The position numbers were made by a program, and so were the translations under genes. A stretch of 64,000 nucleotides of DNA from Planctomycetota bacterium (lineage in GTDB: Bacteria > Planctomycetota > UBA1135 > GCA-002686595), in contig JADLBP010000075.1 of the NCBI GenBank assembly GCA_020847695.1, positions 1-64,000 on the forward strand, in the 5' to 3' direction. Positions 48,005 to 60,669 of the stretch are shown in pieces. How positions within the stretch are numbered: the stretch's first letter is position 1; every line of letters starts with the position of its first letter. Below the pieces are notes generated by a model. It searched no databases, was not told the DNA's origin, and saw only the letters and a list, made by a program, of their open reading frames with translations.

Positions 48005-49039
48005 ATGACCACGATCTTCACCGAAATGGAGCAGACGACGCGCGCGATGCTGGCGCGCGGCAAGGGCATCCTCGCCGCCGACGAGAGCACCGGCACGATC
48101 GACAAGCGCTTCAAGGGCGCCGGCATCGCGAACACCGAAGAGAACCGGCGCGACTACCGCGAGATGCTCTTCACCACGCCGGGCATGGCGAACTACACGA
48201 GCGGCGTGATCCTGTTCGAGGAGACGCTCTTCCAGAAGTCGCGCAACAACACGCCGCTCAGCGAAGTGCTCTCGCGCCAAGGCGTCGTCCCGGGCATCAA
48301 GGTCGACAAGGGCACGATCGCGCAGCCCTTCTGCGCCGGCGAAGTGATCACGGTCGGGCTCGACGGGCTCGACGAGCGGCTCTTGAAGTACAAGGCGGCC
48401 GGTGCGCGCTTCGCGAAGTGGCGCGCGGTGATCACGATCGGCGCGGGGATCCCGACGCAGTCGAACATCTCCGCGAACGCGCAGGCGCTCGCTCGCTACG
48501 CCGCGCTCTGCCAAGCGGCCGGCATCGTGCCGATCGTCGAGCCCGAAGTGCTGATGGACGCCGACAACACGATCGACACGTGCTTCTCGGTGACCGAGTG
48601 CACGCTGCGCACGGTGTTCGCCGAGCTCGCGACGCACCGCGTCAGCCTCGAGCACATGGTGCTGAAGCCGAACATGGTGGTCAGCGGCAAGAAGTGCGCG
48701 ACCCAGGCCGGCATCGACGAAGTCGCGACGAAGACGCTGGTCGTCCTGAAGCGCACGGTCCCCGGCGCGGTGCCGGGCATCGCGTTCCTGTCGGGCGGCC
48801 AGAGCGACGAGGACGCGACCGCGCACCTCGGCGCGATGAACGCGAAGGGCGCGCTGCCGTGGGTGCTCACGTTCTCGTACGGCCGCGCGCTGCAAGCGCC
48901 GGCGATCAAGGCGTGGGCCGGCAAGGAAGCGAATTGGAAGTCGGGCCAAGCCCACTACCTGCATCGCGCGAAGCTGAACGGCGCCGCCCAGACCGGCACG
49001 TACTCCTCCGCGATGGAGAAGCAGTTCGCCACGGTCTGA
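48005..49039 (+). CDS. fba: Fructose-bisphosphate aldolase class I
   Basis: 344 residues of the eukaryote-like class I type. LADESTGTIDKRF near residue 25, KWRAVITIG, EPEVLMDADNTIDTC, Schiff-base Lys in MVLKPNMVVSG (about 223), FLSGGQSDEDATAHL, and a C-terminal Tyr-containing tail. It splits fructose-1,6-bisphosphate. The leader lacks a Shine-Dalgarno sequence and is nearly G-free (CACCCCACTCCCACGAACAC); TATCCT at 47960-47965 may be the -10 element. Confidence 0.97.
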   Translation: MTTIFTEMEQTTRAMLARGKGILAADESTGTIDKRFKGAGIANTEENRRDYREMLFTTPGMANYTSGVILFEETLFQKSRNNTPLSEVLSRQGVVPGIKVDKGTIAQPFCAGEVITVGLDGLDERLLKYKAAGARFAKWRAVITIGAGIPTQSNISANAQALARYAALCQAAGIVPIVEPEVLMDADNTIDTCFSVTECTLRTVFAELATHRVSLEHMVLKPNMVVSGKKCATQAGIDEVATKTLVVLKRTVPGAVPGIAFLSGGQSDEDATAHLGAMNAKGALPWVLTFSYGRALQAPAIKAWAGKEANWKSGQAHYLHRAKLNGAAQTGTYSSAMEKQFATV

Positions 49040-49060
49040 GCTCGGCTCGCACACATCGAC

Positions 49061-49094
49061 GGAGCGCGTCGGATCCCACGATCCGGCGCGCTCC
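49061..49094 (+). terminator. Terminator after the aldolase gene
   Basis: A 15-bp stem (GGAGCGCGTCGGATC with one G-U pair) and a CCAC loop, 21 bases after the stop. Confidence 0.75.
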
Positions 49095-49237
49095 TCGGCT
49101 TCGAGCGACGCGAGTCGGCGGAGCGTGCGCATCGCGATCGGTCCGCGCGGCTCCCGGGACCGACTCCCGCCGGGCGCGGCCGGCGAGACGCCAGCGCTGC
49201 GTCGGCGAGCCGCCGGCACTCGGCGGGCGGCCGCGGC

Positions 49238-50476
49238 TCAACCGGAGTTCAGCGCGCGCTCCCACGCCTCGATCTCGGCGAGCGAGTGCGGCGAGCGCGG
49301 CGGCGTGTCGTCGTCGCGTTGCGCGAGGTAGCCATGCGGCAGCGAGACCCGTTGCGTGCGACCGCCCTTCGCGCGGCTGACGCGCAGCGCGCTCTCGGGG
49401 AACTCCGCGTCGGGATCGAGCACCGCGAGCAGCGCGTCGAGGTCCGCGAGCGTCTCGATCCGATGCAGCCGATCGCGCAGCGCCGCGGAGCCCGGGAAGC
49501 CCTTCGTGTACCACGAGGTCCACTTGCGCATCTGCTGCACGCCGACCTTCTCGCCGAAGAACTCCGCGAGTGCCGCGGCGTGGCGCCGCATGATCCCGGC
49601 GATCTCGCCGAGGCGCGGCGGCGGACCCGGCTCGCGGCCTCCGAGCCCGGAGGACGCGTCACCGAAGACGTCGGCGAGCTCGCGGAAGAGCCACGGCCGT
49701 CCGAGGCAGCCGCGTCCGACGATCACGCCGTCGCAACCGGTCGCGCGCATCATCCGCAGCGCGTCGAACGCCTCCCAGATGTCGCCGTTGCCGAGCACCG
49801 GGATCGATACCGCGCTCTTCAGCTCGCCGATCGCGTTCCAATCCGCTTCGCCGTGGTAGAGCTGAGCGGCGGTGCGCGCGTGCAGCCCGATCGCGCTCGC
49901 GCCTTCCTCGCTCGCGACGCGACCGGCGTCGCGGAACGTCAGCAGCGAGTCGTCGATCCCCTTGCGCACCTTGACGGTCACCGGGACGCCGTTCGCGCGC
50001 TTCGCCATCGCGCGCACGAGCCGCGCCATCAGCTTCGGCTTGACCGGGATCGCGCTGCCGCCGCCGGACGCGGTGACCTTCGGCACGGGGCAGCCGAGGT
50101 TCAAGTCGACGTGATGCACGCCTTGGTCGACGAGCCTCGCGACCATCTCGCCGATGTCGACCGGATCGGACGAGTAGATCTGCACCGAACGCGGGCTCTC
50201 GTCGGCGCGCGAGCTCGCGAGCAGGATCGTGCGCGAGTTCCCCATCAGGAAGCCGCGCGCGGTGATCATCTCGGAGACGAAGAGCCCGGCGCCGAAGCCG
50301 CGACACAGCGCGCGGAACGGATAGTTGGTGACGCCCGCCATCGGCGCGAGCACCACCGGCGGCCAGACGCGGAGCGAGCCGAGCGCGAGCGGCCGGAACT
50401 CGCCCGGCCCGGCGAGCGGCACGTCGCGGTTCGCCGCGCTCGAGAAGCGCGCGCGCTCGGGTCGGCCCTCGTTCAT
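49238..50476 (-). CDS. tRNA-dihydrouridine synthase
   Basis: 412 residues, longer than typical DusB (about 330) owing to a 35-residue N-terminal and an 80-residue C-terminal extension. FMN-site APMAGVTNYPFR (45-56), catalytic C129 in DLNLGCPVPKV, VTVKVRKGIDD, HARTAAQLYHGEADW, and phosphate loop GRGCLGRPWLF. It reduces specific uridines in tRNA. Its ATG overlaps the stop of the amidohydrolase-like gene (ATGA). Confidence 0.92.
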   Translation of the reverse strand: MNEGRPERARFSSAANRDVPLAGPGEFRPLALGSLRVWPPVVLAPMAGVTNYPFRALCRGFGAGLFVSEMITARGFLMGNSRTILLASSRADESPRSVQIYSSDPVDIGEMVARLVDQGVHHVDLNLGCPVPKVTASGGGSAIPVKPKLMARLVRAMAKRANGVPVTVKVRKGIDDSLLTFRDAGRVASEEGASAIGLHARTAAQLYHGEADWNAIGELKSAVSIPVLGNGDIWEAFDALRMMRATGCDGVIVGRGCLGRPWLFRELADVFGDASSGLGGREPGPPPRLGEIAGIMRRHAAALAEFFGEKVGVQQMRKWTSWYTKGFPGSAALRDRLHRIETLADLDALLAVLDPDAEFPESALRVSRAKGGRTQRVSLPHGYLAQRDDDTPPRSPHSLAEIEAWERALNSG

Positions 50477-52404
50477 TTCGTCGCGAGGTTCGGGAAGCCC
50501 GGACCGGACGCCGCGAGGTTGCGGGTTTCGAGCTGGCGCGTGCCCTGTTGGACGACCAGGCGGGAGAGCGCGCCCTTGGCGTCGAGTTCGACCGCGCGGC
50601 CGCCGCTCGGCGTGCGGAAGAGCAACCAGCCCTGCGGATCCTGGGTGCGCTCCCAGCGCGCGACCTCGAGCTCGAGCGCGGCATGGAAGCGGAGGATCGG
50701 GAACTTCGCTCGGCGTTCGAAGCGCGAGAGCAGCATGTAGCTCGTCACGCTCTCGAGGTCGACCGCGCCGATGCGCTCGTTGGTGCTCTGCGTGTCGACG
50801 TGCACGCCGTCGAGCTTGCGCTCGACGCGGAACTGATCGACCACCCATACGCCGCGCACCGTCAACTGGTGCTTGCTGGTGCGCAGGTCGACCGAGAAGC
50901 TCTCGAGCGCGCCGTCGACGACGCGCTGCACGAGCTGGAGGTCGACGTCGAGGTGGCCGCCCGCGCCGGGCACCACCCGCCGGCCGGAGAACACGGTGGC
51001 GCCGCCCGCTTCCTGCACGATCGCCCAGCGCTCGCCCGCGGTGCGCACGCCGTCGGTCGCGGTCTCCGCGTAGCCTTCGAGCACCGCGACGCCATTGGGC
51101 ACCTCGGGAGGATCGATCTTCAGCGGTTGCGTCGCGGCGTCGAGCGCCGCCTGCTGGCGCGCGCGCAGCTGGGCACGCTTCTCGTCGAGCTCCGCGCGAC
51201 CGAGATAGCGGCCGCGGACCACCACCGCTTCGATCGCGGTCAGATTCGCGACCGCGAGCTCGGGATCCGAGCGCAACAACACGAGGTCGGCGACCAGCCC
51301 GGGCGCCAGCCGACCGCAGCGCTCCGCGAGCCCGAAGGCGTCGGCGTTGCCGCTGGTCGCCGCGCGCAGCACGGCGAGCGTCGGGATGCCGGCGATCTGC
51401 CACTCGACGAGCTCGCGCACGAGGCCGGCGCCGGGCGAAAGCCACGGATTGGGCGCGCCGCTCGCCGGCACGAGCGTGACGCCGGCATCGAAGAGCTTCT
51501 TGACGAGCGCGCGTTGCTTCTCGAGCACGCGCAACGCCTTGCTGCGGTAGCCGGCGTCGGTATTGCGCCGCCGCAGCTCCCACTCGGCCGCCCAGCGGCC
51601 GGCGAACGCGGGACTCAGGTACTCGAGCTCGCCGACCTGGCTCTCCGGCGTCTCCGCGAGCCGACCGACGCCGCGCAACAACGGCACCACGGCGATCTTC
51701 TTCGCCGCGAGCTCGCGGATCGTCGCGTCGAGCTTCGCGAGATCGAGGTTCGGCCAATCGTCGCCGCTCGGCGCGAACGCATCGAGGAACAGCAACCCGT
51801 CGGGAGCGACCTGACACAGATCCGCCAGCGTCGCGCCCTTCGGCAACGTCCCCCACGCCTTCATCTTCTGCGCGTGGACGAGCTCGACCAGCTTCTTCCA
51901 CGCCGGTAGCGAGAGGCTCGACTGGTACGCGAAGAAGTCGACGCGCTGCGCGGCGTCCTGCTCGATCAACGTCTTGAGCGTGCCTTGGACCGCGTTCTCG
52001 TCCGGCGTCACCAGCGCGGCGTTGGTCGCGGGCGGCACGCCGTCGATCACCGCGCCCGCGGTGACGATCCACGGACCGGGCGCGCCGTCGCGCGCGCGCG
52101 GCAGCCGCTGGTCGAAGATGCGCGAGAGCTCGTTGCCGTGGTCGACGACGGTCGTCGTGCCCGCTTGCGTGTAGAGCCAGTCCTGATCGGGGTCGTGGCC
52201 GACGTAGCCGTCGATCAGCCCGGGCATCAGGTGCAGGCCCGCGGCCTCGATCCGACGCGCGCCGTCGGGCACCGGGACGTCGGCGCCGATCGCGACGAGC
52301 TTGCCGTCTTCGATCAGCACGGTCGCGGGCGCGGCGGGCGCGCCGTCGAGCGTGTGCACGGTCGCGCCGACGATCGCCACGACTTCCAGGATCCAGGTCG
52401 TCAT
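50473..52404 (-). CDS. Amidohydrolase-fold protein lacking the usual metal ligands
   Basis: 643 residues. The composite-domain opening (VHTLDGAPAAPATVLIEDGKLVAIG) and the C-terminal LAPGLVADLVLLRSDPE block identify the amidohydrolase superfamily. However, the metal motif after PGLID reads GYVGHDP instead of xHxH, the internal His-bearing strand reads KAWGTLPKG, and the usual GTDAG site is ASGAP. So the metal centre seems lost and the protein is probably not a hydrolase. A C-terminal extension of about 200 residues is beta-rich (YLEVDVDLQ-type strands). No signal peptide is obvious at the chosen start (ATG 52404), though a Trp/Ile-rich helix begins it. It faces a tandem repeat array upstream. 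Confidence 0.75.
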   Translation of the reverse strand: MTTWILEVVAIVGATVHTLDGAPAAPATVLIEDGKLVAIGADVPVPDGARRIEAAGLHLMPGLIDGYVGHDPDQDWLYTQAGTTTVVDHGNELSRIFDQRLPRARDGAPGPWIVTAGAVIDGVPPATNAALVTPDENAVQGTLKTLIEQDAAQRVDFFAYQSSLSLPAWKKLVELVHAQKMKAWGTLPKGATLADLCQVAPDGLLFLDAFAPSGDDWPNLDLAKLDATIRELAAKKIAVVPLLRGVGRLAETPESQVGELEYLSPAFAGRWAAEWELRRRNTDAGYRSKALRVLEKQRALVKKLFDAGVTLVPASGAPNPWLSPGAGLVRELVEWQIAGIPTLAVLRAATSGNADAFGLAERCGRLAPGLVADLVLLRSDPELAVANLTAIEAVVVRGRYLGRAELDEKRAQLRARQQAALDAATQPLKIDPPEVPNGVAVLEGYAETATDGVRTAGERWAIVQEAGGATVFSGRRVVPGAGGHLDVDLQLVQRVVDGALESFSVDLRTSKHQLTVRGVWVVDQFRVERKLDGVHVDTQSTNERIGAVDLESVTSYMLLSRFERRAKFPILRFHAALELEVARWERTQDPQGWLLFRTPSGGRAVELDAKGALSRLVVQQGTRQLETRNLAASGPGFPNLATK

Positions 52405-52437
52405 CCACGCGATGTTCGCACGAAGCCTGCCGCCGGA

Positions 52438-52574
52438 GCAATCGCGACCGTGAACCTGGAGCAATCGCGACGGTGAACCCGGCGCAATCGCGACCGTGAT
52501 GCTTGCGCAATCGCCACGGTGAACCCGGCGCCATCGCGACCGAGCTCCGGCGCAAGCGCAACGGTGAGCCCGCG
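52438..52574. repeat. 23-bp tandem repeat array, six units
   Basis: Units start at 52438, 52461, 52484, 52507, 52530 and 52552. Consensus core GCAATCGCGACSGTGAACC (19 bases) plus a variable GGC-like end; one unit is 22 bp. Most units carry the TCGCGA palindrome. Units two and four are most alike. It fills the gap between two divergent genes. Confidence 0.93.
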
Positions 52575-52658
52575 CGGCGATGCCCGCACGCATGCACGAC
52601 CGCCCGGGCCCTGCTCGCGAGCGCGACGGCGCCGGACGGAACGCGTAGGATGCGCGGC

Positions 52659-53846
52659 ATGACCGCCCCGACCCGCCGCGAGGAAGCCGCACGCGCCACG
52701 ATCGAGCTGGACACCAACGAGCTCCCGCGCGGACCGTGGGTCTTCGCACGACAAGTGCGCGATCCCGAACAGGAGCCCGAGCCCGGCGCCCTGGTCGAGG
52801 TGCTCGACGCCTCCGGACGTTTCGTCGGGCACGCGCTCTGGAATCCGGGCTCGGACATCCGGCTGCGCTTCCTCTCGCGAGGCCGCAAGAACGACCTCGA
52901 TCGGCCGCGCGAGTTCCTGCTGCGGCGCATCAAGCTCGCCGACGACCTGCGCCGCAAGGTGCTGCGCCTCGACCAGGACCACGACACGTACCGCGTCGTG
53001 CACGCGGAGGGCGACGACCTGTCGGGCCTCGTGATCGATCGCCTCGGCGACGCGCTGGTCTGCGAATACCACTCGCTCGGCTTCTACCGGCTGCGCGAGG
53101 ACATCGAGGCGGCGCTCAACACGCTCTATCCCGGCTTCGAGGTCGCGCACCGCGTGCCGGCGAACGCCGCGCGGTCGGAGGATTTCCAACCCGACGAAGA
53201 GCCCGAGCTCGCCGAGCGCATCCTCCACGAGAACGGGCTCGCCTACCCGGTCGCACCGGCGTTCGGTCACAAGACCGGCTGGTTCTGCGACCAACGCGAC
53301 AACCGCCGCCGCATCGCCGAGCTCGCGGCCGGCCGCGACGTGCTCGACCTGTGCTGCAACCAAGGCGGGTTCGCGCTGAACTGCGCGCGCGCCGGAGCGA
53401 AGCGCGTACGCGCGGTCGACCTCGACGAGAAGGTGCTCGAACGCGCGCAGCGCGCGGCGGCGCTCAACGAGCTCGAGATCGAGTGCATCCACGACGACGT
53501 GTTCCCCTTCCTCCGTTCGCTCGGCAAGCCGCGCCCGAACTTGGTGATCCTCGACCCGCACAAGCTCGTCGGTTCGCGCGAGCGCCTCGAGGAGGGACTG
53601 AAGAAGTACTCCGACTTCAATACGCTCGCGTTCGCAAGCGTCGCCGAGGGCGGGATCCTGGCGACGTTCTCGTGCTCGGGCTCGCTCGACGAACCGTCTT
53701 TCATCGGCATGCTCTTCCAGGCCGCGCGACGCGCCGGCCGCGAGATCAAGCTCCTGAGCCAGCTCGGCGCCGGCCCGGACCACCCCCAGCGGCCCGATTT
53801 CAGCCGCTCGCGTTACCTGAAGGGCGCGATCTTCCAGGTGCTGTGA
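52659..53846 (+). CDS. RlmI-like 23S rRNA (cytosine-C5)-methyltransferase
   Basis: 395 residues from ATG 52659 (an in-frame ATG nine bases earlier is possible). PUA-like N-terminal domain, a linker with SGLVIDRLGDALVCEYHS, then the SAM domain: motif I VLDLCCNQGGFALNCA, acidic end AVDLDE, motif IV VILDPHKLV, and catalytic Cys in ATFSCSGSL. Typical relatives have DPPxF in motif IV, so His here is a variation. TAGGAT lies 7 bases before the start (52646-52651), suggesting a leaderless transcript. Confidence 0.88.
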   Translation: MTAPTRREEAARATIELDTNELPRGPWVFARQVRDPEQEPEPGALVEVLDASGRFVGHALWNPGSDIRLRFLSRGRKNDLDRPREFLLRRIKLADDLRRKVLRLDQDHDTYRVVHAEGDDLSGLVIDRLGDALVCEYHSLGFYRLREDIEAALNTLYPGFEVAHRVPANAARSEDFQPDEEPELAERILHENGLAYPVAPAFGHKTGWFCDQRDNRRRIAELAAGRDVLDLCCNQGGFALNCARAGAKRVRAVDLDEKVLERAQRAAALNELEIECIHDDVFPFLRSLGKPRPNLVILDPHKLVGSRERLEEGLKKYSDFNTLAFASVAEGGILATFSCSGSLDEPSFIGMLFQAARRAGREIKLLSQLGAGPDHPQRPDFSRSRYLKGAIFQVL

Positions 53847-53865
53847 GTCGCGCGAAACTTCGGAG

Positions 53866-53894
53866 CTGACTCGCCCCCTCCGATTGGCTAGGAT
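53866..53894 (+). promoter_or_regulatory. Promoter of the GreA-fusion gene
   Basis: CTGACT (53866-53871), 17-base spacer, TAGGAT (53889-53894), about 100 bases before the start codon at 54004. Confidence 0.5.
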
Positions 53895-54003
53895 CTTCGC
53901 CCGGTAGCCCTCGTCCCCCCGCGCGCGCGGTGTCGGGCCGAGGGCACCGTCGTCCGAGAGCGGTTTTCGAAAGAGCCGCCCCGCTACCAACCCGGAGATC
54001 CGC

Positions 54004-57922
<3,919 letters not shown>

Positions 57923-57941
57923 TCCGCGCGTTCGCTCTCAC

Positions 57942-57986
57942 GCGACGCCGCGTCGTCCCCACACGTCGGGGACGGCGCGGCGTCGC
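57942..57986 (+). terminator. Terminator after ahcY
   Basis: GCGACGCCGCG pairs with CGCGGCGTCGC (11 bp), then a 2-base mismatch and GTCCCC/GGGGAC (6 bp) with a 7-base loop, 20 bases after the stop. Confidence 0.7.
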
Positions 57987-58023
57987 TGCTTGTCTGGCGA
58001 GCGGCTTCGAGTAGCCTCCCCGC

Positions 58024-58974
58024 ATGCTCGCCGCTCCGATCGGCCGGTTGGCGCCGAGTCCGACGGGTCGTCTGCACCTCGGACACGCGCGCTCGTTCCT
58101 GCTCGCGTGGTGGCACGCGCGGTCGCGCGGCGGTCGCATCCTGCTGCGCATCGAAGATCTCGATCGCGAGCGCGTGAAGCCGGGCGCGATCGAAGTCGTG
58201 TTGCGCGACCTCGCGTGGCTCGGCCTCGACTGGGACGGCGAGCCCTTGCTGCAATCGGCGGACACCAGCGCGCTCGAGCACGCCGTCGACCGGCTGATCG
58301 CCGCCGGCGACGCGTACCCGTGCGTCTGCACGCGCGCGGAGGTCGCGGCGATCTCCGCGCCGCACGCCGGTGAGGACGAGACGCGCTACCCCGGCACGTG
58401 CCGCGACAAATGGCGATCCTGCGCCGACGCCGAGCGCGCGACCGGCCGCAAGCCCGCCGTGCGCCTGCGCGTCGAGCCCGGAACGATCGAGTTCGTCGAC
58501 GGGCTCGCCGGACCGCGCGCGTACGACGTCGCGGCGACGGTAGGCGACTTCACGATCCGTCGTCGCGATGGCGCGTTCGCCTACCAGCTCGCCGTCACCG
58601 TCGACGACGCGCGCACCGGCGTCGACGAGGTCGTGCGCGGCGCGGATCTGCTGCCGAGCGCGGCGCGCCAGAAGTTCCTGCAGCGACGACTCGGCCTCCC
58701 GCATCCGCGTTGGTGGCACGTCGGGCTGGTGCTCGACGCCGACGGCCAACGCCTCGCGAAACGTCGCGGCGATCTCGCGCTCACCACCCTGCGCGAAGCC
58801 GGCATCGATCCGCGCGCCGTCGTCGCCTGGGCGGCGCGCGTCAGTCGCCAACCGTGCGAAGAGCGCGTGACCCCCGGCGACGTCCTTCCCGGCTTCCAGA
58901 TCGAGCGCGCCGGCTGCGAGCCCGTCGTCCTCGATCGCGAAGCGCTCGATCGTCTGCTCGCAGCTCGCGCCTGA
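58024..58974 (+). CDS. gluQ: Glutamyl-Q tRNA(Asp) synthetase
   Basis: 316 residues. GluRS-like catalytic half only: HLGH at 18-21 after LAPSPTGRL, IEDLDRERVKPG, CVCTRAEV with later YPGTC (zinc ligands), and a KMSKS-like RLAKRRGD near 244; no anticodon domain. It glutamylates queuosine on tRNA-Asp. Upstream TTGTCT (57990-57995)-N16-TAGCCT (58012-58017) ends only 6 bases before the ATG, so the mRNA may be leaderless. Confidence 0.93.
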   Translation: MLAAPIGRLAPSPTGRLHLGHARSFLLAWWHARSRGGRILLRIEDLDRERVKPGAIEVVLRDLAWLGLDWDGEPLLQSADTSALEHAVDRLIAAGDAYPCVCTRAEVAAISAPHAGEDETRYPGTCRDKWRSCADAERATGRKPAVRLRVEPGTIEFVDGLAGPRAYDVAATVGDFTIRRRDGAFAYQLAVTVDDARTGVDEVVRGADLLPSAARQKFLQRRLGLPHPRWWHVGLVLDADGQRLAKRRGDLALTTLREAGIDPRAVVAWAARVSRQPCEERVTPGDVLPGFQIERAGCEPVVLDREALDRLLAARA

Positions 58975-58976
58975 AC

Positions 58977-59804
58977 ATGGATGGAGTTCGCCGCGTGTGG
59001 CCCTGGCTCGCCTTCCTGATCCTGCTCTACCTCGTGATCTGCGCGCTCGCGTGGTCGCTGGAGAAGAAGCTCGTCTACTTCCCCGGTCCCGCACCGTCGA
59101 CGACTCCGCGTGAGCTCGGCTTCGAGCAGCAGGACGTCCGCGTCAAGACCGTGGACGGCCTCCAGCTCTCCGCGTGGTACTTGCCTGCGCGCGCGCCGCA
59201 CTTCGCGGTGCTCGTGTGCCACGGCAACGCGGGCTCGATCCAGGACCGCATCCCTAAGGCCGAGGCGCTGCTCACCTACGGCGCGAGCGTCCTGCTCTTC
59301 GACTACCGCGGCTACGGAGCGAGCGAGGGCGATCCGGACGAGCCGGGCACGTACCGCGACGCGGAAGCAGCCTACGACGCGCTCTCCGCGCTGGTGCCGA
59401 CGCTGCCGATCGTCGTCTACGGCGAGTCGCTCGGCGGAGCGGTCGCGGTCGAGCTCGCCCGCCGCCGCGGCGTGGCGGCGCTCTTGCTCGACAGCACGTT
59501 CACCTCACTGCCCGATGTCGGCGCGCGCGCCTACCCGTGGCTCCCGGTTCGCTGGCTCGCCTCGCTGCGCTACGACAGCCTCGCCAAGCTGCCGGCCCTC
59601 GAGTGCCCGATCCTGATCGCGCACTCCCGCGACGACGAGCTCGTGCCCTACGCCCAGGCCGAGGCCCTCTACGCGGCGGCGCGCTTCCCGAAGGTCTTCG
59701 TCGAAACGCACGGCGACCACAACGCAGGCGGCCTCCTGCTCGATCCCGCTCACGAGGACGTCCTCGCGGACTTCCTCACCTCGGCCACCCGCGCCGGCCG
59801 ATAG
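58977..59804 (+). CDS. Membrane-anchored alpha/beta hydrolase
   Basis: 275 residues, starting 2 bases after gluQ. A single N-terminal helix (8-27) anchors it, then KLVYFPGPAPSTTP, as in the BEM46/ABHD13-like group. Nucleophile S151 in VVYGESLGGAVA, Asp in AHSRDDELVPY (about 221), His in HGDHNAGG (about 248), oxyanion HGNAGS (about 82). Probably a serine hydrolase facing the periplasm or cytoplasm; the substrate is unknown. Confidence 0.88.
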   Translation: MDGVRRVWPWLAFLILLYLVICALAWSLEKKLVYFPGPAPSTTPRELGFEQQDVRVKTVDGLQLSAWYLPARAPHFAVLVCHGNAGSIQDRIPKAEALLTYGASVLLFDYRGYGASEGDPDEPGTYRDAEAAYDALSALVPTLPIVVYGESLGGAVAVELARRRGVAALLLDSTFTSLPDVGARAYPWLPVRWLASLRYDSLAKLPALECPILIAHSRDDELVPYAQAEALYAAARFPKVFVETHGDHNAGGLLLDPAHEDVLADFLTSATRAGR

Positions 59805-59809
59805 CCGCC

Positions 59810-59837
59810 TTGACACGCGCGCCCGCGCCGCTAACCT
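59810..59837 (+). promoter_or_regulatory. Promoter of tRNA-Asn
   Basis: TTGACA (59810-59815), 16-base spacer, TAACCT (59832-59837), ending 16 bases before the tRNA. Confidence 0.75.
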
Positions 59838-59853
59838 CTTGCGACTCTCGCGC

Positions 59854-59928
59854 TCCCCGATAGCTCAATGGTAGAGCATGCGGCTGTTAACCGCAGGGTT
59901 GTAGGTTCGAGCCCTACTCGGGGAGCCA
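59854..59928 (+). tRNA. tRNA-Asn, anticodon GTT
   Basis: 75 bases with encoded CCA. Acceptor UCCCCGA/UCGGGGA, anticodon loop CUGUUAA in a GCGG/CCGC arm, T-loop GUUCGAGCC, discriminator G. Confidence 0.96.
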
Positions 59929-59963
59929 TTTCTCGCTCGGCGCTGCGTGCGTGTTCCCCGAAG

Positions 59964-60166
59964 GCGCTGAACGGCACGCCGAGAGCGCGCGGCTCGAGGT
60001 AGCCCCAAGTCGCGCACCGGACGCGAGTTGCGCGCACCTTTTCGAGCGTCGCGTTCTCAGTTTGCACGAGGACGATCGGGCCCCCGATCCCGACCACGGC
60101 GAGGACGATCGGACCCCATGCTCGACCGTTCTGCAAACTCTCTGAGAGCGCCGAAAAATCTGTTAA
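59964..60166. repeat. Direct repeat, left copy (about 200 bp)
   Basis: From GCGCTGAACGG to CTGTTAA this segment matches 63310-63511 in the same orientation at roughly 84% identity by eye, including exact blocks such as GCGTTCTCAGTTTGCACGAG followed by GACGATCGGGC. It starts 35 bases after tRNA-Asn. On the minus strand a frame reads LAVVGIGGPIVLVQTENA in one copy and LAVVGIGCPIVLVQTENA in the other, but differences are not concentrated at third positions, so coding is doubtful. Confidence 0.85.
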
Positions 60167-60194
60167 GCGCACCCAGGCGAAGCCCCTCGAACTC

Positions 60195-60478
60195 GCGCCA
60201 GAATCCGGCCGCGTGACGCGTCCGTTCGCTTCCGGTCAGCGCCACGCGCCCCCCCGCTCCCGTCGTGTAGCGCGGCCGGCCGTCGGCCTTCGTCCCGTCG
60301 CGCGATCGAACGTCGGAACGCAGCGAGGGCGACGTTGCGTCCGGCCGTGCACTGCGCGCAGCGCGTCTGCCTCCGGCGCGGCCTCACGCCGACGACCGGC
60401 ACACCGTCCTCGAAGTGCACGCCCGTCGACGATCAGACCGCTGACATCGAAGAGGCGATCCAATAACGTGGAGACTCG
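60195..60478 (-). pseudogene. Decayed ISL3-family transposase N-terminus
   Basis: Reading down from 60478 on the minus strand: LLDRLFDVSGLIVDG, then, after a one-base frame change, VHFEDGVPVVGVRPRRRQ with TRCAQC. Further on, in another frame, comes GRPRYTTGAGGR. This follows the start of ISL3-type transposases, which have a leucine-rich helix, a 'V.VRPRRRR..C..C' zinc motif and then 'GR.PRYD.G.GR'. Only the first 90 or so residues exist and at least two frameshifts break them. No terminal inverted repeats were found. Confidence 0.5.
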
Positions 60479-60669
60479 CAGGGGATCCTGCCTGAGCGGT
60501 GCATTGCGGTGAATTTCGAGTCCACCACGAAACCCGGGCGCGTGTCCCCTCCCCGCGCGCGCCAGCCACGATGCCAATCCGCTTCGTTGTTGCCCTTGAT
60601 CCTCTGCCCTCCGTGCTCTCGAATCCCGTCTTTCAACCAGTCGGCTATCCACACAACTTGGAGGAGAGC

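Noticed and set aside
52438-52574. CRISPR array
   Set aside because: The 23-bp units abut directly with no unique spacers, and there are no cas genes.
59831-60172. Protein-coding gene on the minus strand across the left repeat and tRNA-Asn
   Set aside because: Its C-terminal third is the tRNA read antisense; the two repeat copies differ by replacement changes rather than silent ones.
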